From: Gemmatimonadota bacterium
Lineage (GTDB): Bacteria; Gemmatimonadota; Gemmatimonadetes; Gemmatimonadales; Gemmatimonadaceae
NCBI GenBank assembly: GCA_028287285.1
Contig: JAQBPY010000312.1
Location: 1-33,460 of the forward strand
Direction: 5' to 3'
DNA: 33,460 nucleotides
The translations under genes and the position numbers were made by a program. The notes below the pieces were generated by a model, which searched no databases, was not told the origin of the DNA, and saw nothing but the letters and a program-made list of their open reading frames with translations. Below, piece after piece: positions 8,651-17,169 of the stretch. Position 1 is the stretch's first letter; each line of letters begins with the position of its first letter.

Positions 8651-8674
8651 GGGATGACATCATTCTGTCGTCCC
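8651..8674. terminator. Hairpin between convergent kinase and amtB genes
   Basis: GGGATGACA pairs with TGTCGTCCC (one G-T pair) around the loop TCATTC. It lies in the 91-base gap between two convergent genes, where it could stop transcription from both sides. There is no T tract on either strand, so it is not a classical intrinsic terminator. Confidence 0.4.
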
Positions 8675-8711
8675 CAGACAGGACCAAGAACGCCTGTCGA
8701 GATGATACCTT

Positions 8712-10058
8712 TTACGCGACCTTCTTGGGAACGTGCGGCCGCACCAGCACAACGCCATGGCCAAGTGCACCCGCGCTGCCGCCCATCTCGCCGAGGTCGC
8801 CGGCGTGATACGCCTCTTCCCCATGCTCGCTCGTATCCATGCCGACGACCTCGTCGGCAATGGACGCCCGCACACCCATCAGGGCACGAAGCGCCAGCAG
8901 GATGCCCGCCGTGAGTGAGCCGGAAAGCGCCATCGTGACGAGCACCGCCATCGCCTGCACACCGACCTGGTGAATGCTGCCGCCATACATCAGCCCATCA
9001 GCCCCCGCGGGGTTCACGGCCTTTGACGCAAACACGCCCGTGAGCAGCGCCCCCACAATTCCGGCAACGCCATGACAGGCGAACACGTCGAGCGAGTCAT
9101 CGACGGTCGTACGTGCACGAAACTGCATCGCGGCATAACTCGCGAGGGCGCCCAGCGCGCCAATGGAAAGCGCCGCGCGGATGCTCACGAATCCGGCCGC
9201 CGGTGTAATGGCGACGAGTCCGGTCACGGCGCCCGTCGCCGCACCAACGGCGGTCGTCTTGCTGGTGCGCATGAGGTCCACGAGCATCCAGGTCGTGAGA
9301 CCCGCTGCCGCGGCGGTGTGCGTCGTTGCAAAGGCCATGGACGCAAGATCCGATGCGGTCAATGCAGACCCCGCATTGAAGCCGAACCATCCGAACCAGA
9401 GGAGTCCCGCCCCAAGCAGCGTGAGGGGCACGCTGTGCGGCACGAGCGCCGCGCGGCCAGTCACGCGACGCTTGCCAAGAACGATCGCCGCGACGAGTGC
9501 CGCCGTTCCCGCACTGACATGGACCACGGTGCCGCCCGCGAAATCCAGTGCGCCAAGGGTGCGCAGCCACCCACCGTCGCCCCAGACCCAGTGCGCAAGG
9601 GGATCATAGACGAGCGTCGTCCACGCCAGCCCGAACAACAAGTACGCCGAAAAGCGCATGCGCTCGATGACCGCACCGGAAATGAGCGACACCGTGATCA
9701 CCGCGAACATGCACTGGAAGAGCGCGAAGGCGATGTGCGGAATGGTCGCTGCATACGTCGCGTTCGCGGCACCGCCAACACTGCCAAAGCCCCACCACGA
9801 CAAGCCGCCGAGCACGCTGTTGCCCGGTGAAAAGGAAAGTGAATATCCAAGCACGACCCATTGCACCGTGATGATGCCGAGTGGGGCGAGCGACATCATC
9901 ATGCTGTTGAGCGTGTTCTTGCCACGAACGAGGCCGCCGTAAAAGAGCGCAAGGCCGGGCACCATGAGCATCACCAGCGCGGTGGCGATGAGCACCCATG
10001 CGGTGTCGCCGGCGGAAAGCGCGGCCGGAGCCGTTGCTGCCGCTTGCGTCATCATCAT
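8712..10058 (-). CDS. amtB: Ammonium transporter AmtB
   Basis: The protein has 448 residues with about eleven membrane segments, as usual for Amt proteins. Family marks seen are LALFYGGLVRGKN near the N-terminus, IPHIAFALFQCMFA (gate Phe region), LDFAGGTVVHVSAG with D172 and the first pore His H180, and DVFACHGVAGIVGALLTG with the second pore His H329. It moves ammonium or ammonia across the inner membrane. I start it at ATG 10058, whose ATGA overlaps the glnK stop; a GGAG lies 7-10 bases upstream. A GTG at 10070 would add four residues. The glnK-amtB pair is the standard arrangement in which the PII protein blocks the channel when nitrogen is plentiful. Confidence 0.96.
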   Translation of the reverse strand: MMMTQAAATAPAALSAGDTAWVLIATALVMLMVPGLALFYGGLVRGKNTLNSMMMSLAPLGIITVQWVVLGYSLSFSPGNSVLGGLSWWGFGSVGGAANATYAATIPHIAFALFQCMFAVITVSLISGAVIERMRFSAYLLFGLAWTTLVYDPLAHWVWGDGGWLRTLGALDFAGGTVVHVSAGTAALVAAIVLGKRRVTGRAALVPHSVPLTLLGAGLLWFGWFGFNAGSALTASDLASMAFATTHTAAAAGLTTWMLVDLMRTSKTTAVGAATGAVTGLVAITPAAGFVSIRAALSIGALGALASYAAMQFRARTTVDDSLDVFACHGVAGIVGALLTGVFASKAVNPAGADGLMYGGSIHQVGVQAMAVLVTMALSGSLTAGILLALRALMGVRASIADEVVGMDTSEHGEEAYHAGDLGEMGGSAGALGHGVVLVRPHVPKKVA

Positions 10059-10459
10059 GCCACGCTCCACGACTCGTGGTAGTCACTGTGCCGCGCCCGC
10101 ACTTCCTCGGCGGTCACGGGAGTCAACGCGTCGTTATCGCGCTCGCCCGTGCGAATGCGGACGACACGCTCGAGCTGCTGCACGAAGATCTTGCCGTCGC
10201 CCACTTCACCGGTGCGCGCCGCCGTGCAAATCGCCTGGATCGTGGCTTCGACGAAAGGCTCCGATACGGCCATGTCGATCTTGACCTTGTCACGGAACTC
10301 GAGCACGAGGGCGGAGCCGCGGTAGTGCTCCACGATCTCCTGTTCGCCGCCGTGGCCGCTCACCCGGGAGAGCGTCATACCGGTGACCCCCACCTGAAAG
10401 AGCGCTTCCTTGACGGCGTGCAGTTGTTCGGGCCGGACGATGCAGGTAACGAGTTTCAT
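10055..10459 (-). CDS. glnK: PII signal protein GlnK with divergent T-loop
   Basis: The protein has 134 residues; PII proteins usually have about 112, and the extra ~22 are a C-terminal tail. It begins MKLVTCIVRPEQL and keeps YRG at 46-48, KVKID at 58-62, and the C-terminal ATP-binding block TGEVGDGKIFV with RVVRIRTGE. The T-loop is unusual. Position 51, the uridylylated Tyr in enterobacterial PII, is Leu, and position 39, the Gln that helps bind 2-oxoglutarate and Mg-ATP, is Glu with a Gln at 40. Regulation by UMP addition is therefore unlikely. The longer open frame starting at 10573 is rejected because PII homology starts at ATG 10459. It is the first gene of the operon with amtB. Confidence 0.94.
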   Translation of the reverse strand: MKLVTCIVRPEQLHAVKEALFQVGVTGMTLSRVSGHGGEQEIVEHYRGSALVLEFRDKVKIDMAVSEPFVEATIQAICTAARTGEVGDGKIFVQQLERVVRIRTGERDNDALTPVTAEEVRARHSDYHESWSVA

Positions 10460-10620
10460 GGTTTTCGGAACGAATTGGCGCGGGAGCATGCGAGGAGGGC
10501 AAAACCCGCAGAAATGCCGCGAAAAACAGCGCACTGACATCAAGAATGTGCTAAAAATGCACAAGAAACACAACAGTCAGCCGATTTTGTCCGATTGAAT
10601 TACAAATTGCCAACAAATTA

Positions 10621-10650
10621 TTGCATTCCGGGCACAGTTGGCGCTACAAT
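10621..10650 (+). promoter_or_regulatory. Possible sigma70-type promoter of the aminotransferase operon
   Basis: The 290-base gap 10460-10749 separates divergent glnK and aminotransferase genes and is more AT-rich than its surroundings near 10540-10660. TTGCAT (10621-10626) and TACAAT (10645-10650) are 18 bases apart and about 100 bases before ATG 10750. The -10 match is good and the -35 poor. I looked for a sigma54 motif (GG-N10-GC) for glnK and found none that was convincing. Confidence 0.25.
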
Positions 10651-10749
10651 GAAATAGCCAAGTTGCATGAGAAAACAGGCCTTCGCTGTGCTCAGGACGC
10701 ACCTGGGTACACGTCGTCCTGCGCCAAACACCCACATTCGACATCGCCG

Positions 10750-11961
10750 ATGACCCGATCCGCCGAGCAATCACCCGTTACCGCACCGCATCCGCTCGAC
10801 TTCGTCTCGCTTGGCAAGATCGTCCAGATCAGGGAACGACTCATGACGGCGCAGGCCAACGGGAAGGCGGTGTTCCGCTTCGAGTCCGGCGATCCGAGCT
10901 TCTCGCCGCCCGCCCACGTCGCCGAAGCACTCGTTGCCGCCACGTACGCCGGCAAGACGCACTACATCCCCAATAACGGCATCCCCGAGCTCCGCGCAGC
11001 GCTCGCGGAAAAGGCGCGCGTCAAGAACGGCCTCACCACGGTCACCAGTGATGACGTCTTCGTCACGAACGGCGCCATGCATGCGCTCAACGTGACCTTT
11101 GGTGCGCTGCTCATGCCCGGCGACGAAGTCATCATCCCGGATCCCATGTGGACCGAAGTCGCCGAGAACATCCGCCTCGCCGGCGGCGTCACGATCGGCG
11201 TGAAGCTCTCGGCAGAGGAAGACTTTGCGTACCGCGCCGCGGACATCGAAGCCGCCATCACGCCGAAAACCACGGCGATCTTCATCAATACGCCGCAGAA
11301 TCCAACCGGTGCATTGCTTTCGCGCGAAGAGCTCCAGGCCATCTACGACGTCGCCCGCCGTCACAACCTCTGGATCGTCTCGGACGAAGCCTATGAGGAC
11401 CTCGTGTTCGAGCCGCACCAGCACGTGTCCATCGGCTCGCTCGCCGAGGCCAACGACCACCGCGTGATCAGCATCTTCTCGTTCTCCAAGAGCCATGCGA
11501 TGAGCGGACTTCGCACGGGGTACGTGATTACGCGTGCCGAGCTGCTCAAGGATCGTTTGCCGAAGTTGTTGCGCTGCACCATCAACGGCGTGAACAGCGT
11601 GGCGCAGTGGGCGGCACTCGCCGCTGTAACGGGCAGCCAGGCCAGCACCGCCATGATGCGTAACGAATATCGTGTACGCCGCGATATCATGATCGCGGCG
11701 CTCACGGGCATTCCCGGTGTCCGTCCATTCACCCCGAAGGGCACCTTCTTCGTGTGGGTCGAGCTCGACCCATCGGTCTACGACCGCCTCGAGGTCGCCG
11801 ACGCCGACGCGCTGTCTTCGTCGCTTGCCGCCGACGGTATTGGCAGCGCACCGGGCGATGCATTCGGCACGTTCTACCCGGATGCGATCCGGTTCTCCTT
11901 CAGCTGCGACACGACCATGGTGCGCGAAGGCAGCATCAAGCTCCGTGAGGCGCTGCTGTGA
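10750..11961 (+). CDS. Class I PLP aminotransferase (aspartate/glutamine-type)
   Basis: The protein has 403 residues from ATG 10750. The open frame extends back to 10621, but the family begins after that point. Marks seen are YIPNNGIPELRAALA, the NTPQNPTGALLS block, VSDEAYEDLVFE (the Asp pairs with the PLP ring nitrogen), the Schiff-base lysine K247 in FSFSKSHAMSGLRTGY, and the carboxylate-binding Arg in IRFSFSC. It transfers amino groups between an amino acid and a 2-oxo acid. Its stop overlaps the start of an omega-amidase-like gene (GTGA), which favours a glutamine transaminase role in which the amidase pulls the reaction by hydrolysing 2-oxoglutaramate. Aspartate aminotransferase activity is the main alternative. 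The exact substrate is not decided by sequence. Confidence 0.9.
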   Translation: MTRSAEQSPVTAPHPLDFVSLGKIVQIRERLMTAQANGKAVFRFESGDPSFSPPAHVAEALVAATYAGKTHYIPNNGIPELRAALAEKARVKNGLTTVTSDDVFVTNGAMHALNVTFGALLMPGDEVIIPDPMWTEVAENIRLAGGVTIGVKLSAEEDFAYRAADIEAAITPKTTAIFINTPQNPTGALLSREELQAIYDVARRHNLWIVSDEAYEDLVFEPHQHVSIGSLAEANDHRVISIFSFSKSHAMSGLRTGYVITRAELLKDRLPKLLRCTINGVNSVAQWAALAAVTGSQASTAMMRNEYRVRRDIMIAALTGIPGVRPFTPKGTFFVWVELDPSVYDRLEVADADALSSSLAADGIGSAPGDAFGTFYPDAIRFSFSCDTTMVREGSIKLREALL

Positions 11962-12764
11962 CCGAATCCATCGACAGCGGCCAGCGTGACGTCACGCTTC
12001 GCGTCGCGCTTGGCGAATACGACACCGGATGGCAACAGCCGGAGGTCTCCGTAAGTCGGGCCGAAGTCTGCGTCTCACGTGCGGCATCCACCGGTGCGCG
12101 GCTCGTGGTGCTGCCCGAGATGTGCACCACCGGCTTCACGATGGACCCGGACAATCACGCGGAGTCCATGGATGGCCCCGCGTTCGGGCGCTTCAGCGCC
12201 ATGGCGCACAAGCATGACGTCTGGATCCTGGCGGGACTCGCGGTACGCGATGGCGGCAACCAGAACGTCGCGGCCGTGTTTGATCCGAATGGCAATCTGG
12301 TGGCGTCTTACGCAAAGCAGCGGTTGTTTGCCTACGGCGAAGAACACGATCATTACACGCCGGGAAATTCTTCTGTCACGATCGACATCGAGGGGGTGCG
12401 CGTCAGTCCGTTCGTCTGCTACGACCTGCGTTTTCCCGAGCTCTTTCGCGCAGTGGCACTGCAGACGGACCTGATGATCGTCATTGCAAACTGGCCTTCG
12501 GTTCGACGTGCGCATTGGGACGCGCTGCTGCTTGCGCGCGCGATCGAAAACCTGTTTTACGTGGTCGGGGTCAATCGCACCGGCACGGGCGGCGGTCTCG
12601 TTTACGATGGTGGATCGGTGGCGTACGACCCGTGGGGGGTATCATCGGCCATTCGTGTAGCGGTTGCGTCGCCGAGCGTTGTGGATGTGTCCACGGCGCG
12701 GGTTGCGGGGGTGCGGGCACAGTATCCATTTCTGGCAGATCTTTCGTTGGTGCTCTCGTCCTGA
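11958..12764 (+). CDS. Carbon-nitrogen hydrolase, omega-amidase-like (Nit2/YafV type)
   Basis: The protein has 268 residues, normal for the nitrilase branch. The catalytic triad is visible: E54 in LPEMCTTGF, K120 in YAKQRLFAYGEE and C154 in FVCYDLRFPEL. The CYDLRFPEL context is typical of omega-amidases (mammalian NIT2, E. coli YafV), which turn 2-oxoglutaramate or 2-oxosuccinamate into the dicarboxylate and ammonia. The GTG start overlaps the aminotransferase stop by four bases, so the two are likely made together as a glutamine transaminase/omega-amidase pair. Other short-chain amides are possible substrates. It is cytoplasmic, with no signal peptide. Next to it, on the other strand, ends the ROK gene. 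Confidence 0.88.
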   Translation: MTESIDSGQRDVTLRVALGEYDTGWQQPEVSVSRAEVCVSRAASTGARLVVLPEMCTTGFTMDPDNHAESMDGPAFGRFSAMAHKHDVWILAGLAVRDGGNQNVAAVFDPNGNLVASYAKQRLFAYGEEHDHYTPGNSSVTIDIEGVRVSPFVCYDLRFPELFRAVALQTDLMIVIANWPSVRRAHWDALLLARAIENLFYVVGVNRTGTGGGLVYDGGSVAYDPWGVSSAIRVAVASPSVVDVSTARVAGVRAQYPFLADLSLVLSS

Positions 12765-12852
12765 GCGCGGCGATGGACCTGTCTGTCTACCACTGCGTCC
12801 GCTCCGCGCCGCGGTCAAACCGGAACCCTAAAACCACCCGGACCAAACGCGG

Positions 12853-14070
12853 TTACGCCACCCGCGGCGCCGCAAAGTGGGGTGCCGCGATGAGCGCCGT
12901 CGCACCGCGAAGACGCGGGTACCCGCCCATCTGTTCCGGTATGACGGGCGTCGCAGCGGCGGCACGCGTGAGGGCCCGCTCCAGAATGCCCTCGCGGACT
13001 GCCCCCTCGATCATGTCCCACGCACCCGTGATCTCGCCGCCAACGAACACCTGCGACGGGTTCAGCGCGTTCACGATGCCCCCGATGCCGATGCCCAGGT
13101 AGTGACCGGTCGCCTCGATGGCGCTCGATGCGCGTGCGTCATGACTGCGCGCACGGGCAATGAGGTCGTCGATCGTCAACGTCGACGGTTGGTGCACCGC
13201 GCCGCCCCAGAGTGGAACGAGCTCGCGGCCCAGGTATCGCGAAATCGTCGCCTGATTGGATGTGTACGCCTCCCAGCATCCGTGCGCACCGCACAGGCAC
13301 TGCGGCCCGTCCGGGTCGAGCGGATTGTGGCCGAACTCGCCGGCGGAGTTCGTGTCGCCGCGGATCAACTGCCCGTTGAGCACGATACCCGCACCCACGC
13401 CGTCCGATACCGTCACGTAGACGAAGTTGTCACTGCTGTTGCCGCGCTGGCCGAGCCACATCTGCGCGAGCGCGCAGGCCATCGGCGCATTCTCGATCAG
13501 CACCGGCAGCCCGATACCACTCGCCAGCTCGTCCCGGATGTCCACGTCCCGCCAGCCCAGCTGCGGCGACATCAGTACTCGGCCGGAATTCCGGTCCACC
13601 ATGCCGGGCACGACCAGACCAATGCCCTCGCAGCGGCCCGTGGCGCCGTGCACCGCCAGCAGTCGCGTCACACGCTCCACGAGGTGCGCCACCAGTGTGG
13701 ACGGGTCATAGAGCGTGTCAAACGATTCGAGCGCGATCTGCGTTCCGGCAAAATCGCTGAGCATGATGTACGTGCGACTGAAGCGGACGTCGATCGCGAC
13801 CACGAGACGATCCTGCGTCCGCACGTAGAGCATGGTGGGACGACGGCCGCGCGCGGCATGCCCCGTGGCGCCTTCGTATATTGTCCCCTCGTCAATCAGC
13901 TCCTGAATGATCGACGTCACGACTCCTCGGCCGATGTCCATGCGGCGGGCGATGTCCGCGCGGGACACGGGCTGGTGATCGCGCACGAGATTGAGCACGA
14001 TCCGCCGGTTGATGTCGCGCGACGTCGTACGAGTGGCTCGCTGAAAATCGCGGGTATCGATCTTTCTCAA
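12853..14070 (-). CDS. ROK-family transcriptional repressor of the uronate locus
   Basis: The protein has 405 residues, starting at TTG 14070; no other start is in frame upstream and the MRKID opening is common in relatives. A winged helix-turn-helix occupies ~15-75 (PVSRADIARRMDIGRGVVTSIIQELIDEG). The sugar-kinase-like ROK fold follows, with EFGHNPL (H248) and the zinc motif CLCGAHGCWE (C258, C260, C265). The segment that in ROK kinases reads ENDxN is ENAPM here, so the catalytic Asp is lost (A195) and it should bind a sugar without phosphorylating it. It is divergent from uxaC with palindromes in between (14127-14161), so it most likely represses the pectin/galacturonate operon until a uronate or intermediate binds. 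The inducer is unknown. Confidence 0.93.
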   Translation of the reverse strand: MRKIDTRDFQRATRTTSRDINRRIVLNLVRDHQPVSRADIARRMDIGRGVVTSIIQELIDEGTIYEGATGHAARGRRPTMLYVRTQDRLVVAIDVRFSRTYIMLSDFAGTQIALESFDTLYDPSTLVAHLVERVTRLLAVHGATGRCEGIGLVVPGMVDRNSGRVLMSPQLGWRDVDIRDELASGIGLPVLIENAPMACALAQMWLGQRGNSSDNFVYVTVSDGVGAGIVLNGQLIRGDTNSAGEFGHNPLDPDGPQCLCGAHGCWEAYTSNQATISRYLGRELVPLWGGAVHQPSTLTIDDLIARARSHDARASSAIEATGHYLGIGIGGIVNALNPSQVFVGGEITGAWDMIEGAVREGILERALTRAAAATPVIPEQMGGYPRLRGATALIAAPHFAAPRVA

Positions 14071-14098
14071 AGGGGCACAGTCCGCAGATGAGGAATTA

Positions 14099-14127
14099 TT
14101 GCGACGCGCTTCGTCAATCCTTACATT
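14099..14127 (+). promoter_or_regulatory. Candidate promoter of the uxaC operon
   Basis: TTGCGA (14099-14104) and TACATT (14122-14127) are separated by 17 bases, each with four of six consensus matches. The -10 abuts the palindromes at 14127-14161, a layout that suits repression. This was found by eye only. Confidence 0.3.
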
Positions 14128-14161
14128 GATCGGATCATAAATAGTTTGTCAATCGAACAAA
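14127..14161. promoter_or_regulatory. Candidate ROK operator: two palindromes
   Basis: Two inverted repeats lie in the 118-base gap between the divergent ROK gene and uxaC. One is TGATC-G-GATCA (14127-14137). The other is TTTGT-N7-ACAAA (14145-14161), which resembles the TTTGT/ACAAA half-sites of Bacillus XylR operators, also a ROK protein. A perfect TTGACA on the minus strand (14152-14147) falls inside, so the ROK gene's own promoter may overlap and be autoregulated. Confidence 0.45.
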
Positions 14162-14188
14162 TTCGGCCCGGCTGTCCGGGAGCGCAAG

Positions 14189-15673
14189 ATGCTCCTGACA
14201 CCGAGTCCTCTCCCTCCTTCCCATAGTCGCGCGATGGCAAGTGCGGTGAATCTCCACCCCGATCGATTCCTTGATCCGGATCCGGCCATTCGCCGGGCTG
14301 CGCGTGAATTGTACGACGCAACCAGCGCGCTGCCATTGGTGTGCCCGCATGGTCACGTGGACCCCTCCATCCTCGCGGAAAATTCACCATTTCCCGAGCC
14401 TACCGCGCTGTTGATCATCCCGGATCACTACATCTTCCGGATGCTGCATAGCCGAGGTGTCCGGCTCGAAGAGCTCGGTATCCCGGCGCGTGATGGAAGC
14501 GTCGTCGAGCGCGACCCGCGCAAGATATGGCAGAAAGTCGCTGACCTCTGGTACCTGTTTCGTGGAACGCCATCGGGTGCATGGCTCGCGCATGAGTTGC
14601 ATGAGGTGTTTGGCGTGCGCGAGCGCCTGGAAGGCGACAGCGCACAGCATATCTACGACGAGATCGCCGAAAAACTCAAGAGTCCGGAATTTCTTCCACG
14701 CAACCTGTTCGAGCAGTTCCGCATCGAGATGCTGGCAACGACGGACGCCGCCGCCGATCCCCTTGCACACCACCAGGCCATACGCGCGTCGGATTGGAGC
14801 TACGGAAAGAATCGGGTAGTTCCGACATTCCGTCCTGATGCACTGTTTCGAATCGCGGCGCCCGCATGGCAAACCGAAGTGCGTGCGCTCGAGAAGGTAA
14901 CGGGTACCACGATCACGAGTTGCGACGCGCTCATCACCACGCTCGCCGAGCGGCGGCAGTACTTCGCGTCACTGGGCGGAACCGCAACAGACCACGCGGT
15001 CGTCGAGCCATACACGATGGCACTCGCACCGGAGCTCGTGGAGCAGCTCTTCCAGCGTGCGCGCAACGGTGAGGCAACCGCCGACGACCAGCGTCGCTTC
15101 GAGGCGCACATGCTGATGGAGATGGCGCGCCTCTCCACCGAGGACGGTCTCGTCATGCAGCTGCATCCGGGCTCGCTGCGCGATCACAACACGGCACAGT
15201 TCACACGCTTCGGCACGGACAAGGGCGCGGATATTCCCGTCGCCGTGGAATTCACGCGCAACCTGCGCTCGCTGCTGAACACGTACGGCGACGACCCACG
15301 CTTCTCGCTGGTGATCTTCACCCTCGACGAAAGCACGTATTCGCGTGAGCTCGCGCCGCTCGCCGGACACTATCCCGCGCTGCGACTTGGTCCCCCCTGG
15401 TGGTTCCACGATTCCATCGAAGGCATGATGCGCTATCGTGAGCAGGTCTCCGAGACGGCGGGCATCTACAACACCTCCGGCTTCAACGACGACACGCGCG
15501 CATTCTGCTCCATTCCCGCGCGTCACGATCTCGCGCGCCGCATGGACGCCAACTGGCTTGGCGGTCTCGTGGCCCGGCACATCGTGGAAATGGATGAAGC
15601 GCGTGAGATGGCACAGGCGCTCGCGGTGGATCTGGTGCGCGAGACCTACCACTTTCCCGTTCCGGCGGCCTGA
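14189..15673 (+). CDS. uxaC: Glucuronate/galacturonate isomerase UxaC
   Basis: The protein has 494 residues from ATG 14189, which has GGGAG seven to eleven bases upstream. ATG 14234 would give 479 residues, nearer the 470 of E. coli UxaC. It belongs to the amidohydrolase superfamily: CPHGHVDP (H54, H56) is the metal-binding start of the barrel, followed by DHYIFRMLHSRGV, a segment conserved in UxaC. Later marks are MQLHPGSLRDHN, WWFHDSIEGMMRYR and the C-terminal RHDLARRMDANWLGGLV. It converts D-galacturonate to tagaturonate (and D-glucuronate to fructuronate) in the cytoplasm. It is the first gene of the operon, followed after 5 bases by uxaA. Confidence 0.95.
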   Translation: MLLTPSPLPPSHSRAMASAVNLHPDRFLDPDPAIRRAARELYDATSALPLVCPHGHVDPSILAENSPFPEPTALLIIPDHYIFRMLHSRGVRLEELGIPARDGSVVERDPRKIWQKVADLWYLFRGTPSGAWLAHELHEVFGVRERLEGDSAQHIYDEIAEKLKSPEFLPRNLFEQFRIEMLATTDAAADPLAHHQAIRASDWSYGKNRVVPTFRPDALFRIAAPAWQTEVRALEKVTGTTITSCDALITTLAERRQYFASLGGTATDHAVVEPYTMALAPELVEQLFQRARNGEATADDQRRFEAHMLMEMARLSTEDGLVMQLHPGSLRDHNTAQFTRFGTDKGADIPVAVEFTRNLRSLLNTYGDDPRFSLVIFTLDESTYSRELAPLAGHYPALRLGPPWWFHDSIEGMMRYREQVSETAGIYNTSGFNDDTRAFCSIPARHDLARRMDANWLGGLVARHIVEMDEAREMAQALAVDLVRETYHFPVPAA

Positions 15674-15678
15674 CCAAC

Positions 15679-17169
15679 GTGAGCACGCCCAACGCACTGC
15701 GCATCCATCCCGATGACAACGTGGCCGTGGCCCTGCATGCCCTGAGTGCCGGCACCGACATCGACGTCGGCACATCGCGCATGCGTCTGCTGCACGATGT
15801 TCCCGCGGGCCACAAGATTGCCCTGCGTGCGCTCGACGTCGGCGAGCCGGTGGTGAAGTACGGCTTTCCCATTGGGGCGATGACCGAAGCGGCGGCTGCG
15901 GGAAGCTGGCTGCACAGCCACAATCTCCGCACCCAGCTCTCCGGTATGAGTGCGTATGAGTACTCGCCATCCGGGTTGATAAAAGCGCCCCCGGCGTCGA
16001 TGCCCACGTTCGAGGGCTATCGCCGCGCCGACGGCCGCGTGGGCACACGAAACGAAGTCTGGATCCTCAACACCGTCGGCTGCGTGAACTTCGTGGCCGA
16101 AGGCATTGCGAAGAACGCGCAGGCCGGGCCTGGCGTGGATGGCGTCTACGCATTCGGACATCCGTTCGGCTGCTCACAGCTGGGCGATGATCTCTCGCAC
16201 ACGCAAGCCGTGCTCGCGGGCCTCATGCGAAACCCCAATGCCGGGGGCGTGCTCGTCCTTGGACTCGGCTGCGAGAACAACCAGATGGACGCGCTGCTTG
16301 CGCGCGCGGGCAACATCGATCGCAGCCGCATTCGCTTCTTCAATTCGCAGGACGTGATGGACGAGCGGGCGAGCGGGCTCGCGATGGTGAACGAGCTCAT
16401 GGCGCGCATGGCGAACGACAGGCGCACCACGATTCCGGCGTCGGACCTGGTGATCGGCCACAAGTGCGGCGGCTCCGACGGCTTCAGTGGAATTTCCGCG
16501 AATGCCGCCGTGGGCCGCATCGCCGACAAGCTCACGTCGCTGGGGGGCGGAGTGCTGCTCACCGAAGTGCCCGAGATGTTCGGCGCGGAGCAGCTGCTGA
16601 TGAACCGTGCAGTGAGTGAGCCGGTGTATGAGCAGCTCGTGGCGATGATCAACGACTTCAAGGCGTACTTCATCCGGCACGGGCAGAACATCTACGAGAA
16701 TCCCTCTCCGGGCAACAAGGCGGGCGGGCTCACCACGCTCGAAGAAAAGTCACTCGGCGCCATCCAGAAGGGCGGGCAGGCACCGGTTACGCGAGTGCTG
16801 CGATATGGAGAGCCGGCAACGAACGGCGGCCTCTCGCTGCTCGAGGGACCAGGCAATGACGGCGTGTCGTGTACGGCAATGATCGCGAGTGGCGCCACGA
16901 TTCTGCTGTTCACCACGGGACGCGGAACGCCGCTCGGCTTTCCGGTGCCGACCATCAAGATTTCATCCAACTCCGACATAGCCGCAAAGAAGCCGCACTG
17001 GATCGACTTCAATGCGGGCGCGCTCCTGGACGGAACGCGCACGATGGATGAGCTGTCGGAAGAATTGTTCTCGTATGTGCTGGACGTCGCGTCCGGAAGC
17101 AGGCGTACGAACAACGAGCAGCACGGGTATCGCGAGATCGCGATCTGGAAGGACGGAGTGACGCTGTGA
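15679..17169 (+). CDS. uxaA: Altronate dehydratase UxaA
   Basis: The protein has 496 residues (E. coli UxaA 495). An N-terminal SAF domain (~1-90, IHPDDNVAVALHAL through VVKYGFPIG) is followed by the large dehydratase part: GYRRADGRVGTRNEVWILNT, the cysteine-bearing turns NTVGCVNF and HPFGCSQLG, GLGCENNQ, and GHKCGGSDGFSG. These cysteines fit the iron site of this family. It removes water from D-altronate to give 2-keto-3-deoxygluconate. It starts with GTG 15679, and its TGA overlaps the uxaB GTG (17166-17169), so the two are probably translationally coupled. Confidence 0.95.
   Translation: MSTPNALRIHPDDNVAVALHALSAGTDIDVGTSRMRLLHDVPAGHKIALRALDVGEPVVKYGFPIGAMTEAAAAGSWLHSHNLRTQLSGMSAYEYSPSGLIKAPPASMPTFEGYRRADGRVGTRNEVWILNTVGCVNFVAEGIAKNAQAGPGVDGVYAFGHPFGCSQLGDDLSHTQAVLAGLMRNPNAGGVLVLGLGCENNQMDALLARAGNIDRSRIRFFNSQDVMDERASGLAMVNELMARMANDRRTTIPASDLVIGHKCGGSDGFSGISANAAVGRIADKLTSLGGGVLLTEVPEMFGAEQLLMNRAVSEPVYEQLVAMINDFKAYFIRHGQNIYENPSPGNKAGGLTTLEEKSLGAIQKGGQAPVTRVLRYGEPATNGGLSLLEGPGNDGVSCTAMIASGATILLFTTGRGTPLGFPVPTIKISSNSDIAAKKPHWIDFNAGALLDGTRTMDELSEELFSYVLDVASGSRRTNNEQHGYREIAIWKDGVTL

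Noticed and set aside
9072-9830. 252-codon plus-strand open frame inside amtB
   Set aside because: It is antisense to a clear ammonium transporter gene and rich in Arg/Gly/His, as expected for a shadow frame in GC-rich DNA.
10460-10573. Longer GlnK starting at 10573
   Set aside because: The added residues are Cys/Phe-rich and unlike PII; homology starts at ATG 10459.
10460-10749. Sigma54 promoter for glnK
   Set aside because: No convincing GG-N10-GC pair was seen on the minus strand in the gap.
12765-12852. Terminator between the convergent amidase and ROK genes
   Set aside because: Only GCGGCG/CGCCGC with a very long loop and a four-base GGTC/GACC stem were found, too weak to report.
12877-14091. 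404-codon plus-strand open frame opposite the ROK gene
   Set aside because: It mirrors the ROK repressor, which has clear domain motifs; the antisense product has none.
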